DNA from: Actinomycetota bacterium
GTDB taxonomy: Bacteria > Actinomycetota > Thermoleophilia > Solirubrobacterales > Solirubrobacteraceae
Reading direction: 5' to 3'
Length of the DNA stretch: 7,825 nt
Assembly (NCBI GenBank): GCA_005788585.1
Contig: SYBY01000272.1
Coordinates: 1 to 7,825 of the forward strand
Position 1 is the stretch's first letter; the number at the start of each line of letters is the position of its first letter. A program made the translations under genes and the position numbers. Positions 1 through 6,155 of this stretch are shown here, piece by piece. A model generated the notes under the pieces. The model saw only the letters and a program-made list of their open reading frames with translations, made no database searches and was not told the DNA's origin.

Positions 1-158
1 GCGAAGTGGTGGACCCGGAAGTACGCGCCGTCCGCGCCCAGCTCCTCCGCTGCCACGGCCAGGTCGATCAACTGCAGCAGCGCGTCGGCGGCCGTCTGCG
101 TCTGGCTGCCGCGCTGCGGGGACCAGTGGCCGAAGGAGAGAAAGCCGATCCGCTTCAT
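1..158 (-). CDS. LLM-class (luciferase-like) oxidoreductase, N-terminal 52 codons, truncated by window edge
   Basis: The reverse strand from an ATG at 158-156 reads MKRIGFLSFGHWSPQRGSQT, continues through IDLAVAAEELGADGAYF, and ends in RVHHFA at the window edge. This is the typical first beta strand and helix of the luciferase-like monooxygenase TIM barrel. Family members in actinobacteria share the opening 'IGFLSFGHW', the 'EELGADGAYFRVHHFA' segment and a start at this Met. These enzymes are cytoplasmic and use FMN or F420H2. The gene lies next to F420 biosynthesis genes, so F420 dependence is plausible, but the cofactor cannot be read from this fragment. It is transcribed divergently from fbiC, with 44 bp between the two start codons. 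There is no clear Shine-Dalgarno sequence before the ATG. The substrate is unknown and the C-terminal remainder lies outside the window. Confidence 0.8.
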   Translation of the reverse strand, partial: MKRIGFLSFGHWSPQRGSQTQTAADALLQLIDLAVAAEELGADGAYFRVHHF

Positions 159-202
159 ACAGCCAGTAAAGCGCGCGGCGGCGAGCGCCTAGACTCCGCG
201 CC
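159..202. promoter_or_regulatory. Divergent promoter region between the monooxygenase and fbiC; candidate -10 of leaderless fbiC
   Basis: The 44 bp between the two start codons must hold both promoters. On the + strand TAGACT (190-195) matches the actinobacterial TANNNT -10 pattern and ends 7 nt before the GTG at 203. Transcription would then begin at or next to the start codon, giving a leaderless mRNA. This fits the absence of a Shine-Dalgarno sequence. On the - strand TTTACT (170-165) sits at a similar distance from the monooxygenase ATG but lacks the conserved A at the second position. No good -35 is seen for either. Start-site mapping has not been done; this is a motif and spacing argument. 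Confidence 0.45.
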
Positions 203-2410
203 GTGCACCGCAGGGTCACGTTCTCGCGGAACTTCACGATCTCGCTCTCGCGCACGTGCGTCTCGCACTGCAAGTACTGCGCCTTCCAGACCCACCAGCC
301 GCATCTGCACGCGCCGGACGAGGTCGAGCGTCTCCTCGACGACGCGGTCAAGCGCCGCGCCAAGGAGCTGCTGGTCCTCACCGGCGACCGCCCGGCTGAC
401 CACCCCGGCGTGCGGTCGCGGCTCGACGCGCTCGGGTTCGAGGACTTCGTCGGCTACGTCGTCTGGGTCTGTGAACGGGCGCTCGAGCGGGGGCTCCTGC
501 CGCACACGAACCTCGGAGCGCTGACCCGCGACGAACTCGCACGCCTGCGCCGGGTGACCGCGTCGCAGGGCCTGATGCTCGAGTCGCTGCGCGACGACCT
601 CGTCGCCCACCAGGGCTCGCCGACGAAGGATCCGGCGCTGCGGCTGCAGACCATCCGCGACGCGGGCGAGCTGCAGATCCCCTTCACCAGCGGCATCCTG
701 GTGGGCATCGGCGAGACCCACGAGGACCGCCTGGCAGCGCTCCGTGCGCTCGGCGAGGTCCACGCCGAGCATGGGCACCTGCAGGAGGTCATCCTCCAGA
801 ACTACGTGCCGCACCGCCGCTACCACGGTGAGGAGCCGGCGGACATCGCCACGGAAGCCGCCGAGAACTACTGGCGCACCGGCCTGGGCACGCCGCCCGA
901 GCACGCGACACCGCCGTGGGCCTCCGAGGTCACGCTGGAGCAGCTCGAGCACCTCATCGCGTTCACCGCTGAGCACCTTCCGGGCGTGGGGATCCAGATC
1001 CCGCCGAACCTGTCCGAGCACTGGCCGCGGCTCGTCGCGGCGGGGGCGACCGACCTCGGCGGGCTGAGCGCCAACGGCGACCACATCTCGCCGGAGCATC
1101 CGTTCCCGTCACCGCCGCAGGTGCGCAAGCGCATGGCCGAGGACGGGATCGCGGTCGCCGAGCGGCTGTGCGTCTACCCGCAGTACCTCAACCCGGAGTG
1201 GACCGACCCTGCGGTGCTCGACGTCGTGACCGCCAAGTACTGGAGCTTCATCCCGCGCGGCAGCTCGGGTCGCAGCGAGCAGCGCACGATTCGCCGCGAC
1301 CTCGTGCCCGCGGCCATCGCGAAGGGTCGTGACGGGACGGCCCTGACCGAAGACGAGCTGACCGCCCTGTTCGCGGAGGACCGCCCGGAGGCGATCGAGG
1401 ACCTGCGCCAGGCCGCCGACGAGCTGCGGGCCGAGGTCGCGGGGGAGACCGTGACGTTCGTCGTCAACCGCAACATCAACGTCAGCAACGTCTGCACCGT
1501 CGGGTGCGCGTTCTGCGGGTTCGGTCAGTCGCGCCGATCGCCCGACGCGTACGAGCACTCGCGCGCGGACTTCGTCCGCCGTGTCGAGGAGGCCGTCGAC
1601 TACGGCGCGACCGAGCTGTGCATCCAGTCGGGCATCCACCCGGACTGGGGCCTGGACGACTACCTGGGCTGGCTGCGCCTGGCGAAGGAGACCGCGCCGC
1701 AGTTGCACCTCCACGCGTACTCGCCGATGGAGATCGCGCACATGGTCGACGTCAGCGGCCACTCGCCGGCTGACGTGTTCGCGCAGCTGCGTGACGCCGG
1801 CCTGGGGTCGACCCCCGGCACCGCCGCCGAGGTCCTGCACGACGGCGTGCGCGAGCGGATCAGCCCGAACAAGCTGCCGGTCGCGCGGTGGGTCGAGATC
1901 ATCGAGGCGTCGCACGCCGCGGGCCTGCGCTCGACGAGCACGGTCATGTTCGGCCACGTCGAGGAGCCGTGGGAGCTCGCCGAGCACCTGCGCGTCGTCC
2001 GCGCGCTGCAGGAGCGCACGGGCGGCATCACGGAGTTCGTCCCGCTGTCGTTCATCCCGTTCCAGACGCTGCTCGGGCGGACGCACGGCATCGAGGAGAT
2101 CAGCCGGGAGGAGAACCTCAAGCACACCGCCGTCTTCCGCCTGGCGCTCGGCCGGACGATTCCCAACGTGCAGGCGTCCTGGGTGAAGATGGGGCTGGAG
2201 ACCGCGACCGAGGCGCTGCGCTGGGGCGTCAACGACCTCGGCGGCACGCTGATGGAGGAGTCCATCAGCCGGCTTGCGGGCAGCCAGCACGGCGTGCGGC
2301 TCGACCCGCCGCAGCTCATCGGCGCGGCCCACGCCGCCGGCCGGCCGGCGGCGGAGCGCACCACGCTCTACGAGGTGCGCGCCACCCACGCGCTGCCCGT
2401 GGCGGCGTAG
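203..2410 (+). CDS. fbiC: FbiC: bifunctional Fo synthase (CofG-CofH fusion, two radical SAM domains)
   Basis: The 735-residue protein makes Fo (7,8-didemethyl-8-hydroxy-5-deazariboflavin), the F420 chromophore, from 5-amino-6-ribitylamino-uracil and tyrosine. The N-terminal CofG-like half (about 1-350) carries the radical SAM CX3CX2C cluster at C19, C23 and C26 (CVSHCKYC). The C-terminal CofH-like half (about 395-735) carries a second cluster at C431, C435 and C438 (CTVGCAFC), after the conserved VNRNIN segment. Other family stretches seen are GILVGIGET, QNY, IPPNL, FSPMEIA-like YSPMEIA, TPGTAAE, MFGHVE, TGGITEFVPL and NDLGGTLMEE. The GTG start is forced: an in-frame TAA lies at 167-169 and no other start codon lies between. 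The protein therefore lacks the roughly 75-residue leader of Mycobacterium tuberculosis FbiC (856 aa) and begins almost at the first catalytic strand. A 20-30 residue acidic/Pro-rich insertion follows QNY (about 203-235). It converges on the next gene. Confidence 0.96.
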   Translation: MHRRVTFSRNFTISLSRTCVSHCKYCAFQTHQPHLHAPDEVERLLDDAVKRRAKELLVLTGDRPADHPGVRSRLDALGFEDFVGYVVWVCERALERGLLPHTNLGALTRDELARLRRVTASQGLMLESLRDDLVAHQGSPTKDPALRLQTIRDAGELQIPFTSGILVGIGETHEDRLAALRALGEVHAEHGHLQEVILQNYVPHRRYHGEEPADIATEAAENYWRTGLGTPPEHATPPWASEVTLEQLEHLIAFTAEHLPGVGIQIPPNLSEHWPRLVAAGATDLGGLSANGDHISPEHPFPSPPQVRKRMAEDGIAVAERLCVYPQYLNPEWTDPAVLDVVTAKYWSFIPRGSSGRSEQRTIRRDLVPAAIAKGRDGTALTEDELTALFAEDRPEAIEDLRQAADELRAEVAGETVTFVVNRNINVSNVCTVGCAFCGFGQSRRSPDAYEHSRADFVRRVEEAVDYGATELCIQSGIHPDWGLDDYLGWLRLAKETAPQLHLHAYSPMEIAHMVDVSGHSPADVFAQLRDAGLGSTPGTAAEVLHDGVRERISPNKLPVARWVEIIEASHAAGLRSTSTVMFGHVEEPWELAEHLRVVRALQERTGGITEFVPLSFIPFQTLLGRTHGIEEISREENLKHTAVFRLALGRTIPNVQASWVKMGLETATEALRWGVNDLGGTLMEESISRLAGSQHGVRLDPPQLIGAAHAAGRPAAERTTLYEVRATHALPVAA

Positions 2411-2412
2411 CC

Positions 2413-4452
2413 CTACCGGTAGCGCGCCATCAGCTCCCGCGCCTTCGCCGTCAGCGCACCCTTCTCGCCGTTGGAGCTCGTCGTCAGCCCGAAGTAGTAC
2501 TCGCGCTCGTTCGACGTGCCGGGCGCCCGGTAGTCGGTGCCCATATAGAGCAGGACCCGCGCGACGCCGGCGCTCTTGAGGTCGGTGACGATTCGCTCGA
2601 TGGTCGTCGCCGCCTCGGCGTACGTCATCGCGGTGTTCCAGCCGTAGTTGTTGGGAGTGCCCCCCTGGTAGACGGTCCGGCCGTTGTCGGTGGAGACGCC
2701 GACCTCGCTGGCCCAGATCTCGGTCTCGCTCCACCCGACCTCGGCGAGGTCCCGACGCACATCGCTGAGGCGGTTGAGGTACCCGGGGCCATACGGGTGG
2801 AACTGCACGGCGCGAGGGCGGGCGCCGACGGCCTTCATCGCCTTCATGACCTCAAGGCCAGGACGGTGACCGCGGTTCGCCGAGTCGCCGACCGCGACGA
2901 GCGTCATCGACGGATTCGCGGAGATCACGGCGTCCTGCGCGGCCTTGAACGCGCGGGCGTACTGCGCGTAGTCCCACGACTCGTTCTGCAGCCACGGCTC
3001 GTTGCCGAACTCGATGGCTTCGAGGCCCCGGACGGTCGCCCAGGTGCCGACGTTCCGGCTCTCGGACTCCGACGGCGCGGACTCGTTGAAGTCGACCAGC
3101 GCGATGATCCGGGCGCCGCGGGACGCGTACTCGTCGGCGATCGCCTGGATCTCCGCGCGGCTCATCCCGGCGTGCAGACCGCCGACGCGGACCAGGCCGG
3201 GCCGGACGACCTCGGTCGCGCGGTAGTCGATGTCGCGCGCTCCCGTGTGCACGCCGAGGAGGAACCCGGGCGCGGGGGACGGCGTCGGCTGCGGGACCGG
3301 CTCGGGGGCCGGTGCGGGCTCGGGCGCCGGGACCGTGACGGGCGAGGTACCCCCGCCGACGAGATCGTCGATGGCGCCTTCGTAGCCGGTGGCGCTGAGA
3401 TGGCCGGCGCAGCGCGTTGCGGCCGCGTCGGTGACGCTGCGGGCGAGCTTCCACGCGCCGCCGGCCTGGCGGACCCACGCCTCGACACGGTCGCCGGTGA
3501 CCCGCAGGCCCAGGCCGTCGCCGACACCGACCGTGCCGCCACCCGCGTAGGACCTGTACAGCTCGGTTTCGACGCCGCCGTCATACCGCCAGAGCCACAA
3601 TGCGCCGTTCCTGTCGAGCTCGAGGCTGAAGCCGGTGTACGCCGCGCCCGGGTTCCGCACACAGGCCCCGATCCCGATGTTGCCCGCCGCGACCTTCGTC
3701 ACGGCGATCTCCTGATCGCCGGCGAAGCGGGTCGTGGCGAGATAGGCCGAACCCCAGCCGTCGGTGGGGAGCTGCATCCGTCCGGACGTGATCCGCGGCT
3801 CGGACGGGGCGCCGGGGTAGACGGGCATCGCCCACGAGGTCCCGAGTGCGGCGCGGTCGAACGTGTCGCGGACGTCGGTCTTGGTGGGGAAGGCCGGCGC
3901 CGGCTCGGGCTCGGGCTCGGGTGTCGGCGTCGGGTCCGGGGTTGGGTCGGGAGTGGGCGTCGGCGTCGGGGTGGGCGTGGGCGTCGGCGTCGGCGGCACG
4001 CTGTCGGTCGGCGGCGCCTCGGGCCGCTCGATGACGACCGTCTCGCAGCTGCTCATGCGGTTGCGGAGCGCGGCATCGGTGTAGCGGCCGGCGTCTTCGA
4101 CGAGCACGCGGTCGCGGCCGGTTCCACATTCGATCCGGAAGGTGAGGCTGTCGGCGGCGGTCAGCGTGATGACGTCGTCGCCGGCGTTGCCGATCATCCG
4201 GTCGTAGTGATCGCCGGTGATCCGGTCGTCGCCGCTGCCGCCGTAGAGCGCGTCGCGCCCGCCACGGTCGATGATCGTGTCGTTCCCTCCGTTGCCCCAC
4301 GCGACGTCGTTGGTGGTGCCCGGGCGGAACGTGTCGGCGCGGGAGGTCCCGTAGAAGACCGCCGCGTCCGCGGAGGCGGGCAGGGCGGCGGCGAGGAACG
4401 CGGCGGTGACGGCGAGCCGCGCACTGCGGCGGCGGGGGACGGCGAAGGACAT
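2413..4452 (-). CDS. Secreted multidomain protein: RTX-like repeats, jelly-roll-like domain, clan-A glycoside-hydrolase-like domain
   Basis: The protein has 679 residues. Residues 1-30 form a signal peptide: RRRSAR, a hydrophobic stretch, then likely cleavage after ADA. Residues 50-97 hold RTX-like Ca-binding turns (GNGGNDTI, GGSGDDRI, GNAGDDVI), followed by a probable disulfide pair C109 and C136. A Pro-Thr/Asp/Glu linker spans about 153-187. About 190-366 looks like a concanavalin/LamG-type beta sandwich (DTFDRAALG start, GYEGAIDDL end). A Pro-Ala-Glu linker spans 372-395. Residues 397-679 resemble a (beta/alpha)8 glycosidase: GNEPW (N484, E485) is the likely acid/base, FHPYG (H552, Y554) a strand-6 signature, and WASEVG (E583) the likely nucleophile. 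The ATG at 4452 was chosen over the in-frame ATG at 4662 because the signal peptide starts there, with GGAGT (4465-4461) 8 nt upstream. There is no sortase or transmembrane anchor at the C-terminus. The exact GH family and substrate are unknown; GH5- or GH39-like is a guess. It has no evident link to F420. Confidence 0.85.
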   Translation of the reverse strand: MSFAVPRRRSARLAVTAAFLAAALPASADAAVFYGTSRADTFRPGTTNDVAWGNGGNDTIIDRGGRDALYGGSGDDRITGDHYDRMIGNAGDDVITLTAADSLTFRIECGTGRDRVLVEDAGRYTDAALRNRMSSCETVVIERPEAPPTDSVPPTPTPTPTPTPTPTPDPTPDPTPTPEPEPEPAPAFPTKTDVRDTFDRAALGTSWAMPVYPGAPSEPRITSGRMQLPTDGWGSAYLATTRFAGDQEIAVTKVAAGNIGIGACVRNPGAAYTGFSLELDRNGALWLWRYDGGVETELYRSYAGGGTVGVGDGLGLRVTGDRVEAWVRQAGGAWKLARSVTDAAATRCAGHLSATGYEGAIDDLVGGGTSPVTVPAPEPAPAPEPVPQPTPSPAPGFLLGVHTGARDIDYRATEVVRPGLVRVGGLHAGMSRAEIQAIADEYASRGARIIALVDFNESAPSESESRNVGTWATVRGLEAIEFGNEPWLQNESWDYAQYARAFKAAQDAVISANPSMTLVAVGDSANRGHRPGLEVMKAMKAVGARPRAVQFHPYGPGYLNRLSDVRRDLAEVGWSETEIWASEVGVSTDNGRTVYQGGTPNNYGWNTAMTYAEAATTIERIVTDLKSAGVARVLLYMGTDYRAPGTSNEREYYFGLTTSSNGEKGALTAKARELMARYR
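3892..3996 (-). repeat. Low-complexity Thr-Pro/Asp-Pro/Glu-Pro linker repeat
   Basis: On the + strand this is a run of imperfect 6-bp units of the GTCGGC / GTGGGC / GGCTCG type. On the coding (-) strand it encodes about 35 alternating Pro residues (TP units, then DP, then EP), residues 153-187 of the secreted hydrolase. It joins the RTX-like module to the jelly-roll-like module and is likely an extended, exposed spacer. Tandem hexamers of this sort can change length by replication slippage without breaking frame. A second, less regular Pro-Ala-Glu linker (residues 372-395) is encoded at 3268-3339. Confidence 0.85.
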
Positions 4453-4460
4453 TGCGAGGG

Positions 4461-4465
4461 ACTCC
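4461..4465 (-). promoter_or_regulatory. Ribosome binding site that fixes the start of the secreted hydrolase
   Basis: The - strand reads GGAGT at 4465-4461, with 8 nt to the ATG at 4452. Almost the same leader (GGAGT, CCCT, then the start) precedes cofC at 6167-6156, which supports this as a genuine local Shine-Dalgarno pattern. It argues against the upstream in-frame ATG at 4662. Confidence 0.7.
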
Positions 4466-4507
4466 GTTGATTGCTTCCTGGGGCCATCCATGACCCCGTG
4501 GCAACGG
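4462..4507 (-). promoter_or_regulatory. Possible stem-loop leader that partly masks the ribosome binding site
   Basis: Reading the - strand toward the gene, CCGTTG (4507-4502) is exactly complementary to CAACGG (4469-4464). Between them a hairpin GGGGTCA / TGGCCCC (4497-4491 with 4486-4480, one G-U pair, loop TGGA) can form. The outer CAACGG contains the first two G of the GGAG ribosome binding site (4465-4462), so the outer helix would cover part of it. I could not match this to a known riboswitch consensus (cobalamin, c-di-GMP-I, ydaO/c-di-AMP and SAM types were considered by eye). Folding and a regulatory role are inferred. Confidence 0.35.
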
Positions 4508-4566
4508 TTGTCGGCGCGTGCCCCGGCAGGAGTTGATCTCGTGTTCCAAACCCCTCTGGACGCATG

Positions 4567-4598
4567 GACGCCCGACCGGGTCCCGTCCATCGGGCGTC
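4567..4598. repeat. Perfect 9-bp inverted repeat in the 300-bp gap, with an overlapping alternative stem
   Basis: GACGCCCGA (4567-4575) and TCGGGCGTC (4590-4598) are exact reverse complements around a 14-bp spacer. An overlapping pair TGGACG (4565-4570) and CGTCCA (4584-4589) is also exact and shares bases with the first, so the two stems exclude each other. It lies 115-146 bp upstream of the secreted hydrolase start. It could be an operator, part of a structured leader, or an attenuator; there is no T-run on either side, so a plain intrinsic terminator is unlikely. Confidence 0.5.
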
Positions 4599-4752
4599 GG
4601 CGGGTCCGGCATCCGGTGTGTCGCGGAAGCTCGGCCCGCCAGGAGACATAACCCCACTGCAACGTGGCGCGTTCGCGCTCGAACCCGCCCGGCGGCGTGT
4701 ATGAGTTCGGTGTGGACGCACGCCCGCAAAACGCGGCCGGATGTCCTACCCG

Positions 4753-5505
4753 CTACGTGAAGAGGTCCTCGTGGCGGTCGCGCAGCAGCGCGCGCACGCC
4801 GTGACCGTCGTGCAGCGTGACGTACGCGCCCAGGCCGCCGACGAGGACCGCCGGCTCGCCGCTGTCCTTGCCCACGCGGGCGAGGTCCGCGGCGGCGGCG
4901 ACCTGGTCGGCGGTTGCGATCCACGTGGCGCGCAGCTCGCGACCGTGCCGGTCCTCGCGCCCGCGCCAGTCGGCGAGCGGCCGCAGCCCGGCGATGCCGA
5001 TGGCGACGTCGACCTGGCCGTGGCGCCACGCCCGCCCGAACGAGTCCGCGACGACGACGGCGGGGGCCGCGCCCGCGCCGCGCCGCAGGGCGGTCCGCAG
5101 GCGCCGCGCCGAGGCATCAGCGTCCTTCGGCAGGGTGATCACGGCGTCGACGTCCGCGACGTTCGAGCTGTCGACGCCCGCGTTGGCGCACACGAAGCCG
5201 TGATGCGTGCGGGTGATGAGGACGCCGTGCTCGGCCCGGACCACCTCGGAGCTCTGGTCCAGGACGACCTGCACGATCCGCGGGTCCTTGCCGTGGCGGT
5301 GGGCGAGGACCTCCGCCTCGACCCCCGGGGTGACGGTCGCGAGGTCGACGATGCACCCCTCGGCCTTCGAGACGACCTTGTGCGAGACCACGAGCACGTC
5401 GTCATCGGCCAGCCCGGAGTCCCGTGCGACGCCGGCCAGGAGCGCCCCGAGGTCGTCGCCAGGGCGAATCTCGGGGAGGTCAGGCAGCGCGCGAGCGGTG
5501 ATCAT
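4753..5505 (-). CDS. cofE: CofE: coenzyme F420-0:L-glutamate ligase, stand-alone form
   Basis: The 250-residue protein adds L-glutamate residues to F420-0 (or dehydro-F420-0) using GTP and divalent metal, forming the F420 tail. The family opening LPEIRPGDDL (residues 10-19) is present, followed by SHKVVSKAEG (41-50), HHGFVCANAGVDSSN (101-115), ITLPKDAD (123-130) and ADSFGRAWR (153-161) with VAIG just after. D112 and D154 correspond by motif to the metal/nucleotide-binding aspartates of archaeal CofE. Its length matches free-standing CofE. The nitroreductase-like C-terminal domain that makes mycobacterial FbiB about 448 residues is absent: the protein stops soon after GGLGAYV. The ATG overlaps the cofC stop by four bases (ATGA, 5505-5502), and no clear Shine-Dalgarno precedes it, suggesting translational coupling. 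It is the last gene of the operon. Confidence 0.95.
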   Translation of the reverse strand: MITARALPDLPEIRPGDDLGALLAGVARDSGLADDDVLVVSHKVVSKAEGCIVDLATVTPGVEAEVLAHRHGKDPRIVQVVLDQSSEVVRAEHGVLITRTHHGFVCANAGVDSSNVADVDAVITLPKDADASARRLRTALRRGAGAAPAVVVADSFGRAWRHGQVDVAIGIAGLRPLADWRGREDRHGRELRATWIATADQVAAAADLARVGKDSGEPAVLVGGLGAYVTLHDGHGVRALLRDRHEDLFT

Positions 5506-6155
5506 CGCGGTGGCGTGATGCGTCCCAGGAGGCCGCGCGTGCTGGCCGCCGTGCCGCGCGCGGCGGCCAGGGCGTCGCGGAGCGTGGCGAGGTCCTCGGG
5601 GGTGTCGACGTCCATGGCGAACGCGTCGATCTCGACGACGACGTGCTCCACCCGCGCGGCGGCCGCGGCGCCCTCATGCCGTGCCCGGCTGTCGGGGCCG
5701 AAAGCCGGCGTGATGACGCCAGGCGGGCTCAGGAGCAGGGCGTTCGTTCCGCTGCCATGGCGGTCGGGGACGATCACGACCGACGGTGCAGGCGGTGCGG
5801 CCGCGAGCACCGCGTCGATGTCCGCCGGCGCGAGCGCGGGGCAGTCACCGGGGAGCAGGAGGACGCGATCGACGTCCTCGAGCGCGGAGATGCCGAGCAG
5901 GGCGGCCTCGCTGTGACCGCGCTCGGCCGGGTCGGGCACGACCAGGGCGCCCTGGCTGGCCGCGAGCGCTGACGCGATCGGCTCAGCGGTGACGACGATG
6001 ACCTGGTCGATCGCCTTGCTGCGGCGCAGCGCCCGCAGGACGTCGGAGACCATGGCTTCGGCGAGCGACCTGCGCAGGTCGGCCGGCAGCGACGCGGCGA
6101 GGCGCTGTTTGGCGTTGGCGAAACGCTTGACGGGAAGGATCGCGGCAGTGGTCAT
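5502..6155 (-). CDS. cofC: CofC/FbiD: phosphoacid guanylyltransferase of F420 biosynthesis
   Basis: This 217-residue protein activates a three-carbon phosphoacid with GTP for transfer to Fo. Depending on lineage the acid is 2-phospholactate, phosphoenolpyruvate or 3-phosphoglycerate; actinobacterial FbiD uses phosphoenolpyruvate. The nucleotidyltransferase fold is seen in ILPVKRFANAKQRLA (residues 6-20, with conserved K10 and the AK..RL pattern), LLLPGDCPAL (99-108, D104), DRHGSGTNALL (131-141), FGPDSRARH (152-160) and DVDTPEDL (182-189). The ATG at 6155 was chosen because it starts directly before this first strand. It has GGAG (6167-6164) 8 nt upstream and forms an ATGA overlap with the cofD stop (6155-6152). 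A longer reading frame to 6233 would add 26 Arg/Pro-rich residues unlike the family. Substrate choice cannot be decided by eye. Confidence 0.94.
   Translation of the reverse strand: MTTAAILPVKRFANAKQRLAASLPADLRRSLAEAMVSDVLRALRRSKAIDQVIVVTAEPIASALAASQGALVVPDPAERGHSEAALLGISALEDVDRVLLLPGDCPALAPADIDAVLAAAPPAPSVVIVPDRHGSGTNALLLSPPGVITPAFGPDSRARHEGAAAAARVEHVVVEIDAFAMDVDTPEDLATLRDALAAARGTAASTRGLLGRITPPR

Larger units (their letters stand above)
4453..4752. other. 300-bp gene-free stretch between cofE and the secreted hydrolase gene
   Basis: I see no convincing gene here. Both neighbours lie on the - strand, so the stretch should contain the end of the cofE transcript and the promoter and leader of the hydrolase gene. 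A small hairpin (CCGC / GCGG, 4724-4727 with 4733-4736, 5-nt loop) lies just past the cofE stop but has no T-run, so it is at best a weak terminator. AT-richer patches on the - strand near CATACA and TTATGT could be -10 elements, but neither has a matching -35. The two inverted-repeat structures listed separately lie in the half nearer the hydrolase gene. Reading frames that cross the region lack family similarity and a credible ribosome binding site. Confidence 0.6.

Noticed and set aside
1109..2734. 541-codon open frame on the - strand opposite fbiC
   Set aside because: The translation is Arg/Asp/Leu-rich without recognisable domains, whereas fbiC on the opposite strand shows both radical SAM clusters. 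It is a shadow frame.
3863..4084. Gly-Val/Gly-Ser repeat protein on the + strand
   Set aside because: It is only the reverse reading of the Pro-Thr linker repeat in the hydrolase gene; no start context or other domain supports it.
1888..4470. Very long open frame (860 codons) on the + strand across the 3' end of fbiC and the secreted hydrolase gene
   Set aside because: Its product is an Arg/Gly/Ala/Asp-rich string with no family motifs. It is the antisense shadow of the hydrolase, a common artefact at this GC content.
4453..4600. Known riboswitch (cobalamin, c-di-GMP-I, c-di-AMP, SAM) upstream of the hydrolase
   Set aside because: The conserved core sequences of these classes were not found by eye. 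Only generic stems are present, so no class was assigned.
4453..4662. N-terminal extension of the secreted hydrolase from an ATG at 4662
   Set aside because: The added 70 residues are Arg-rich and would bury the signal peptide. The ATG at 4452 has a good ribosome binding site and directly starts the signal peptide.
4724..4736. Intrinsic terminator of the F420 operon just after cofE
   Set aside because: The stem is only 4 bp with no T-run on the transcript. It is mentioned under the gene-free stretch but not called.
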